Shown: piece after piece, positions 59,101 to 64,000 of the stretch
Layout: each line of letters starts with the position of its first letter
Position numbering within the stretch: position 1 is the stretch's first letter
Assembly (NCBI GenBank): GCA_027483645.1
Contig: JAIXUD010000021.1
Location: 248,001 to 312,000, forward strand
Direction of reading: 5' to 3'
Origin: Sphingobacteriales bacterium
GTDB lineage: Bacteria; Bacteroidota; Bacteroidia; Chitinophagales; CAIOSU01
DNA length: 64,000 nt
The notes under the pieces: generated by a model
What the model was told of the DNA's origin: nothing
The model's input: only the letters and a program-made list of their open reading frames with translations
Database searches by the model: none
Translations under genes and position numbers: made by a program

Positions 59101-61572
59101 GTGGATATCAAATTCAATAAACGCTTATCCGACAAAAAGGAGCAAAGTATACAGCGCATCTTTGTAATCGGTTGCATGTTGTACGTTAGCGTAGGCTTTG
59201 CGTATCAGCTTATCGAGATAAAGGTGAACGATCCATTTTGGTTGCGCTTCCTTGTTGGTACCCTCGGTCTTATGGCACTAATAATGACCCGCCTTTCTAG
59301 CTATGTGCAGAAGTACTTCTCCACTGTACTATTAATGACGATGTGCATTTACAACGTCCACTTTTACTACCTACTGTACATCAACGATTTCGAGGCCAAC
59401 TACCGCATTTCGCTGCTGGTAGTTGTCATCACCACCATTATGTTCATCAACTCAAAGAAAGTACACTTTGGGTTTAACCTGTTTACGGTATTAGCCTATG
59501 GAGGGCTGATGATAGTAACCGACCGAATAGATAACGACAGCATGCTACTCGGCTTGCTTATACTTATTGTACTGCTGTTTGGATATATGAAAAACAGCGA
59601 CAGGTTGGAAGCATTTAGACTGGTAAAAGAGAACCAAACGCTGCTAAACACCGTAAACAATAACATCTACAACGGCATTTTCCGTATCAACACCAATTTC
59701 CGATTGTTGTATGCCAACGAATATTTGGCACGTATGCTAGGCTACTCCATTACAGAAGATAGGTTGATAGTGGAAGAAATAAAGCGTGTTTTCCAAAACC
59801 ATCCGCAGCTATCCAAAAGACTTGAAAAGCTAGAACCAATATTGGATGTGGAGGTAGCCTTTACCCGCAAAAATGGCACTGAGTTTTGGGGGTTGGTAAA
59901 CATGAACCCCATATCAATGGAAGATGAAGATGTGCCATTTTATGACGGAACCATTCTAGACATTACTGACAAGAAGCTTGCTGAAAATGAGCTGATGCTC
60001 TTCAGTGCCGCCATTGACCACACCCCTACTGGCGTAGTAATTACCGACCGATGGGGCAAAATAACCTATGCAAACCCTTACTTTACCAAGCTTACCGGTT
60101 TTATGATTGATGAAGTGTTGGGTACCCGCATTGAGCATTACGGCGTAGTAAACGATGCCGAAAGTGCCCTCACCTGGGGCCGCTTAATTAGCGGTGCAGT
60201 ATGGAAGGGAGAGCTGAACTTCCATAACAAGAAGGGAGAGATACTTACTGAGCTTACCAGTGTAGCACCTATACGCAACGATAAGGGCGAGATACAGAAC
60301 ATAGTAATGCTTACCGAAGACATTACCGAGCGCAAGCATGCCGAAGTAGCTACGCTTGAAGCTAAAGAGAAGGCTGAAGAAGCCACCCGTGCCAAGGAGC
60401 AGTTCCTATCCACTATGAGCCATGAGTTGCGCACCCCAATGAATTCGGTAATTGGCATTAGCAACCTATTGCTGGATGATAACCCAAGGCCCGACCAGGA
60501 AGAAAACCTGAATATTCTGAAATTTTCAGCCGTAAATTTATTAGCCATTATCAACGATATTCTGGATCTTTCCAAAATAGAAGCTGGAAAGATGGAGTTT
60601 TTGAAAGAAGATTTTGACCTACATTACACCCTCATCAATATTAAGCGGGCACATGCACTGCGGGCAGAGGAAAAAGGCATCAAAATTAGCCTGCAAGTAG
60701 ATGAAAAGCTACCTAACATACTGAATGGCGATGCACACAGACTAAACCAAGTGTTAAATAACCTCGTGTCGAATGCAGTTAAGTTTACAGAGCATGGTAC
60801 TGTAGGCATACACGTGGGCATACAAGAAGAAACGGAAAACCAGGTGAAACTGAAAATAACCGTGGCCGATACAGGTATCGGTATAGCCAATGATAAGCTA
60901 GGGGTCATTTTCCAAAGCTTTGGGCAAGCTTCACCCGAAACAGCCCAAAAATACGGCGGTACTGGCCTTGGCCTCGCCATCACCCAAAAGCTGGTAGAGC
61001 TTCAAGGAGGCGAGATTGATGTTACCAGCCACATTGGCAAAGGCACCACTTTTACTGTGAGCCTTAAGTATGAGCGGGGCAATGTACTATATAGGAACGA
61101 GAAGCCCATGCTGCCTGCTGAGAGTAGTAAACTGGATAACGTGCGCATATTGTTGGTAGATGATAACCTTATCAACCAGAAGGTGGCTATCAAATTCTTA
61201 AGCCGCTGGAAAGCGCAGGTAACCACTGCCGATAATGGGCAAGAAGCAATTGACAAGCATTTGGCCAACGATTTCGACCTAATATTGATGGACTTGCAGA
61301 TGCCGGTAATGGATGGCCTAGAGGCTACCAACCTCATCCGCCGAATGGCAGAGCCAGTAAAGGCCACTATCCCCATCATTGCCCTTACCGCGGCAGCTAT
61401 GAACCAAGAGCGAGAGCTGGCCCTGAAACTGGGTGTAAACGACTACGTGTGCAAACCTTTTGTACCCGAGGAACTGTACGATAAGTTGGTGAAATTCTCC
61501 CTAAAATCGAAAGAACAGCGGCTATTGCTGGCCAACCAACCTAAAGGCGAGAAAATTCGTAAAGAGGCTTAG
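59101..61572 (+). CDS. Membrane hybrid histidine kinase with two PAS domains and one receiver
   Basis: 823 residues. Six N-terminal TM helices (19-160), two PAS domains (about 175-290 and 300-420), HisKA (His441 in STMSHELRTPMNSVIGI), HATPase ([26 protein letters not shown]) and a C-terminal receiver (Asp731 in LMDLQMPVMDGLEA). The start is GTG, supported because no ATG precedes it in frame and the first TM helix follows directly. Same architecture as the 25828-29436 kinase but with fewer PAS units and one receiver; the two membrane domains differ in sequence. The gap to the carotenoid operon is 80 bp. Confidence 0.9.
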   Translation: MDIKFNKRLSDKKEQSIQRIFVIGCMLYVSVGFAYQLIEIKVNDPFWLRFLVGTLGLMALIMTRLSSYVQKYFSTVLLMTMCIYNVHFYYLLYINDFEANYRISLLVVVITTIMFINSKKVHFGFNLFTVLAYGGLMIVTDRIDNDSMLLGLLILIVLLFGYMKNSDRLEAFRLVKENQTLLNTVNNNIYNGIFRINTNFRLLYANEYLARMLGYSITEDRLIVEEIKRVFQNHPQLSKRLEKLEPILDVEVAFTRKNGTEFWGLVNMNPISMEDEDVPFYDGTILDITDKKLAENELMLFSAAIDHTPTGVVITDRWGKITYANPYFTKLTGFMIDEVLGTRIEHYGVVNDAESALTWGRLISGAVWKGELNFHNKKGEILTELTSVAPIRNDKGEIQNIVMLTEDITERKHAEVATLEAKEKAEEATRAKEQFLSTMSHELRTPMNSVIGISNLLLDDNPRPDQEENLNILKFSAVNLLAIINDILDLSKIEAGKMEFLKEDFDLHYTLINIKRAHALRAEEKGIKISLQVDEKLPNILNGDAHRLNQVLNNLVSNAVKFTEHGTVGIHVGIQEETENQVKLKITVADTGIGIANDKLGVIFQSFGQASPETAQKYGGTGLGLAITQKLVELQGGEIDVTSHIGKGTTFTVSLKYERGNVLYRNEKPMLPAESSKLDNVRILLVDDNLINQKVAIKFLSRWKAQVTTADNGQEAIDKHLANDFDLILMDLQMPVMDGLEATNLIRRMAEPVKATIPIIALTAAAMNQERELALKLGVNDYVCKPFVPEELYDKLVKFSLKSKEQRLLLANQPKGEKIRKEA

Positions 61573-61584
61573 CATATAGTTGCT

Positions 61585-61592
61585 TATTTTTG
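61585..61592 (+). promoter_or_regulatory. -7 box upstream of the carotenoid operon
   Basis: TATTTTTG (61585-61592), a perfect TAnnTTTG match, about 60 bases before the desaturase start. No TTG at -33. Confidence 0.4.
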
Positions 61593-61652
61593 CCATGCTT
61601 CCATAAACAAAACCAGTACAGTCTTGTTACTTGGTTTTAACGGAAGAGTGGT

Positions 61653-63155
61653 ATGGCAGGCAAATCACCGCAAAACAAAGCTATAGTAATAGGTTCTGGA
61701 GTGGCAGGCTTGGCAGTTGCCATTCGCCTAAAGGTGAAAGGCTATGCGGTGGAAGTTTTCGAGGCTAACAGTTATCCTGGTGGCAAGCTTACGGAGATAT
61801 CGGTAAACGGCTTTAGGTTTGATGCGGGTCCATCGCTCTTCACCATGCCTTGGCTAGTGGATGAATTATTCACCCTTTCGGGCGAAAATCCACGGCAGCA
61901 CTTCAACTACGAGCGACTGCCTGAAATAACCAATTACTTTTATGAGGATGGCACCTGCATTACCTCTGCCGCGGAACCGAAACAATTTGCCCAAGAAATT
62001 GAGGATAAAACCGGTGAACCTGCCAAGCATGTACTGCGATACCTTAAGAAAAATGCCGAGCTCTTTGAGCTTACTTCCCACGTGTTTCTAGAATCATCGC
62101 TACACCAAGCAGAGTCTTTCCTTACTGGCAAAACGCTAAAAAGCGCGCTGCAACTCTATAAGCTCGATGCCTTTCGTACCATGCATAAGGCCAATAGTAG
62201 CACGTTTAAAAATGAAAAAGTAGTACAACTTTTCGATAGGTACGCCACGTATAATGGCTCCGACCCATACTTGGCGCCTGCCACTTTGAACATGATAAGC
62301 CACTTGGAGTTTAATACTGGCGCCTATTTCCCGAATGGCGGTATGCACCACATTACCAAGAGCTTGTTTGAGCTGGGTAAACGATTGGGCGTAACTTATA
62401 GGTTCAACTCTTTAGTGAAGGGTATCATCGTGCAAGGCGGCAAAGCAACTGGCATCGAAACCGAAGATGGCATTATCCCCGCCGATGTGGTGGTGAGCAA
62501 TATGGATGCCATCAATACTTATCGAAAACTATTGCCCAACGTAAAAGCGCCCGAACGCTCCTTATCGGAGCCGCGATCCACTTCGGGCATTGTGTTTTAT
62601 TGGGGCATTAATAAATCGTTTGCCGAGTTGGGTTTGCACAACGTTTTCTTTTCTGCTGATTATAAGGAGGAGTTCAGGCACCTATCAGAACTTAAAGGTA
62701 TTTACCACGACCCTACCATTTACCTCAACATATCTTCTAAAATGGCCCCAGCCGATGCACCCGAGGGGATGGAGAATTGGTTTGCCATGATAAACGTGCC
62801 GCCCAATACCGGGCAAGATTGGGAAGCCTTGAAAGCCCAGGCTAGACGAGATGTAATAAAAAAGCTAAGCAAAATACTGAAAACCGATATAGAACCACTT
62901 ATAATTGCTGAGGAGATATTAGACCCTGTTGTACTAGAGCGCCGCACCTCGTCTTTCCAAGGGGCCATATATGGCGGCAACAGCAATGGGCGCTTTGCCG
63001 CTTTCTTGAAACCGGCCAACTTCCATGCTAGCGTGCGCGGGTTGTACTTTTGTGGTGGTAGTGCCCACCCAGGTGGTGGTATACCGCTGTGCCTGTTATC
63101 TGCGCGCATTACTGCCGATTTAATCGCTAAAAGGGAGCCACGCCATGAAGCATAA
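61653..63155 (+). CDS. Carotenoid desaturase, CrtD-like (1-hydroxycarotenoid 3,4-desaturase type)
   Basis: 500 residues of the CrtI superfamily: FAD-binding GSGVAGLAVAIRLKVKGYAV, VFEANSYPGGKL, FDAGPSLFTMPWLVDELF, LFDRYATYNGSDPYLAPATL and a C-terminal CGGSAHPGGGIPLCLLSARI. The GPSLFTMPWL and YNGSDPYLAPATLN strings look closer to CrtD than to CrtI of Bacteroidota; from memory, so moderate confidence. CrtD adds a 3,4-double bond next to a 1-hydroxyl made by CruF, encoded by the next gene. The stop overlaps the next start by 11 bases. Confidence 0.8.
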   Translation: MAGKSPQNKAIVIGSGVAGLAVAIRLKVKGYAVEVFEANSYPGGKLTEISVNGFRFDAGPSLFTMPWLVDELFTLSGENPRQHFNYERLPEITNYFYEDGTCITSAAEPKQFAQEIEDKTGEPAKHVLRYLKKNAELFELTSHVFLESSLHQAESFLTGKTLKSALQLYKLDAFRTMHKANSSTFKNEKVVQLFDRYATYNGSDPYLAPATLNMISHLEFNTGAYFPNGGMHHITKSLFELGKRLGVTYRFNSLVKGIIVQGGKATGIETEDGIIPADVVVSNMDAINTYRKLLPNVKAPERSLSEPRSTSGIVFYWGINKSFAELGLHNVFFSADYKEEFRHLSELKGIYHDPTIYLNISSKMAPADAPEGMENWFAMINVPPNTGQDWEALKAQARRDVIKKLSKILKTDIEPLIIAEEILDPVVLERRTSSFQGAIYGGNSNGRFAAFLKPANFHASVRGLYFCGGSAHPGGGIPLCLLSARITADLIAKREPRHEA

Positions 63156-63777
63156 ATGGTTTACCCAGCGCAATGCCATCACTTTATTGGCCATAGTCTA
63201 TCTCGTAGGTATTTTGGGCTTTATATTGGCACCAGAAATATTTGAACACCTTACGCCTGTAAACCTTATCACCGCTGCATTGGTGGTATTTATGTTTCAT
63301 AAAAACTGGAGCGGTAAGTTCATTGCTTTTGCTATTACCGCAGCGCTTTGCGGCTTTTGGGTAGAATGGGCAGGGGTAAACACTGGTGTCATTTTCGGTG
63401 AATACGCATACGGTGGTGGCTTGGGTTGGAAACTATTCGAGATACCCCCGCTTATAGGGCTCAATTGGTTGCTATTGCTATATTGCTGCGGCACCATTGC
63501 CGATTTTGTTAAAGTGCCGTGGTGGGCGCAAGCGGCCATCGGTGCTGGCTTGATGATACTGCTAGATTATTTCATTGAGCCGTTCGCCATCCAATACGAT
63601 TTATGGGATTGGGCTGGGGGCACCATACCCTTACAAAACTTTGTATCGTGGTATATTGTTTCGCTGTTGCTACTCTTACCATTCCATTATTTTAGATTGG
63701 CGGAGCGCAACCGGGTAGCGGTGGCACTGTATATCCTCCAGCTTATTTTTTTCGCATCCCTGCTCCTATTCCTTTAA
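63145..63777 (+). CDS. Carotenoid biosynthesis protein, CruF-like (1',2'-hydratase, DUF422)
   Basis: 210 residues with about seven TM helices (for example ITLLAIVYLVGILGFILAPE, FIAFAITAALCGFWVEWAGV). GVNTGVIFGEYAYGGGLGWK, LIGLNWLLLLYC and LDYFIEPFAIQYDLWDW are typical DUF422/CruF loops with conserved Glu and Asp. CruF hydrates the psi end of carotenoids such as gamma-carotene. Gene order desaturase-CruF-desaturase fits a pathway to a 1'-hydroxylated monocyclic carotenoid such as saproxanthin or flexixanthin (inference). Translationally coupled to the upstream gene. Confidence 0.85.
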   Translation: MKHKWFTQRNAITLLAIVYLVGILGFILAPEIFEHLTPVNLITAALVVFMFHKNWSGKFIAFAITAALCGFWVEWAGVNTGVIFGEYAYGGGLGWKLFEIPPLIGLNWLLLLYCCGTIADFVKVPWWAQAAIGAGLMILLDYFIEPFAIQYDLWDWAGGTIPLQNFVSWYIVSLLLLLPFHYFRLAERNRVAVALYILQLIFFASLLLFL

Positions 63778-63786
63778 AACATTGAA

Positions 63787-64000
63787 ATGAAAACGCCAAA
63801 AAAAGTAATAGTGATCGGTAGTGGTTTTGCTGGCATCAGCGCGGCGTGTAGCTTGGCACAAAAGGGCTACAAAGTAACCGTGCTAGAGAAGAATGAGTCG
63901 CCAGGCGGGCGTGCTTCCAGCTATCAAGAGGCAGGCTTTACTTTTGATATGGGCCCTAGCTGGTATTGGATGCCGGGTGTTTTCGAGACCTTTTTCCACC
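63787..64000 (+). CDS. crtI: Phytoene desaturase CrtI-like, 3'-truncated by window edge
   Basis: The first 71 residues: the Rossmann FAD motif VIVIGSGFAGISAACSLAQK, VLEKNESPGGRASSY and FDMGPSWYWMPGVFE. The GPSWYWMP string separates it from the first desaturase and suits the lycopene-forming CrtI of Bacteroidota. It starts nine bases after the CruF stop. The rest of the gene, and probably crtB, lie beyond the right edge. Confidence 0.8.
   Translation, partial: MKTPKKVIVIGSGFAGISAACSLAQKGYKVTVLEKNESPGGRASSYQEAGFTFDMGPSWYWMPGVFETFFH

Noticed and set aside
1-64000. tRNA, rRNA, CRISPR array, prophage or transposase genes
   Set aside because: None seen on reading intergenic gaps; repeats present are palindromic or word-type, not regularly spaced direct repeats with unique spacers.

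Overview
The window reads as a chromosomal segment of a free-living Bacteroidota bacterium, probably Chitinophagales/Sphingobacteriales-like; the order is inference. The evidence is a type IX secretion (T9SS) C-terminal sorting domain, DUF2147, CapA and MerR genes of Bacteroidetes style, several TAnnTTTG -7 promoter boxes with few Shine-Dalgarno sequences, and a flexixanthin/saproxanthin-type carotenoid locus. I see no rRNA, tRNA, CRISPR, phage or insertion-sequence genes. The single-copy housekeeping genes (ndk, clpC, dapF, purEK, folK, ftsE, rnz, sppA) argue for a chromosome.

Layout. 1-5.7 kb: end of a DUF1275 membrane protein, ndk, nrnA, capA-merR, a broken addiction-module fragment, a cysteine-rich HMA protein and a methyltransferase. 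5.8-10.6 kb: a REC-PAS-PAS-HisKA-HATPase-REC-Hpt kinase and a lemA-TPM-TPM operon. 10.7-19.9 kb, minus strand: the most unusual locus, seven closely spaced genes. These are three tandem FHA-TM-coiled-coil-trypsin paralogues, a secreted protein of unknown function, a membrane-anchored PP2C phosphatase, a zinc-ribbon/FHA protein carrying three 30-residue Pro-Thr-(Met/Val)-Ile repeats, and a Ser/Thr kinase with a C-terminal FHA domain. 20-31.5 kb: 2-oxoacid dehydrogenase E2, AraC regulator, DUF2147, phosphopantetheinyl transferase, AarF kinase, a 1202-residue hybrid kinase, an SGNH hydrolase and an enoyl-CoA hydratase. 31.6-47.5 kb: clpC, STAS-rnz, ftsE, a membrane-tailed response regulator, a lone T9SS tail, queD, an OmpR-type two-component pair, a VWA protein, dapF, degP, SEL1 and a DEAD helicase. 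47.6-64 kb: a candidate sRNA, a DAO flavoprotein whose start codon seems lost, purKE, penicillin acylase, a cold-shock protein, folK-dNK, sppA, a third hybrid kinase and a carotenoid operon that runs off the right edge.

How it fits together. The kinase (writer), PP2C (eraser) and five FHA proteins (readers) form a complete phosphothreonine circuit. Its likely output is three proteases whose catalytic domains should lie outside the cytoplasmic membrane. Two of the protease genes carry the same 20-bp box just upstream of a Bacteroidetes-type promoter. I know of no characterised system with this composition, and it is the best candidate for something undescribed in this window.

Intergenic space is rich in repeats: two copies of a roughly 160-180-bp element with a CCTAGGGC hairpin, two long palindromes bounded by GCGTCATTGCGA, a 197-bp inverted-repeat element, and many short degenerate word repeats. 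At one place a word repeat runs into a coding region where the start codon should be.
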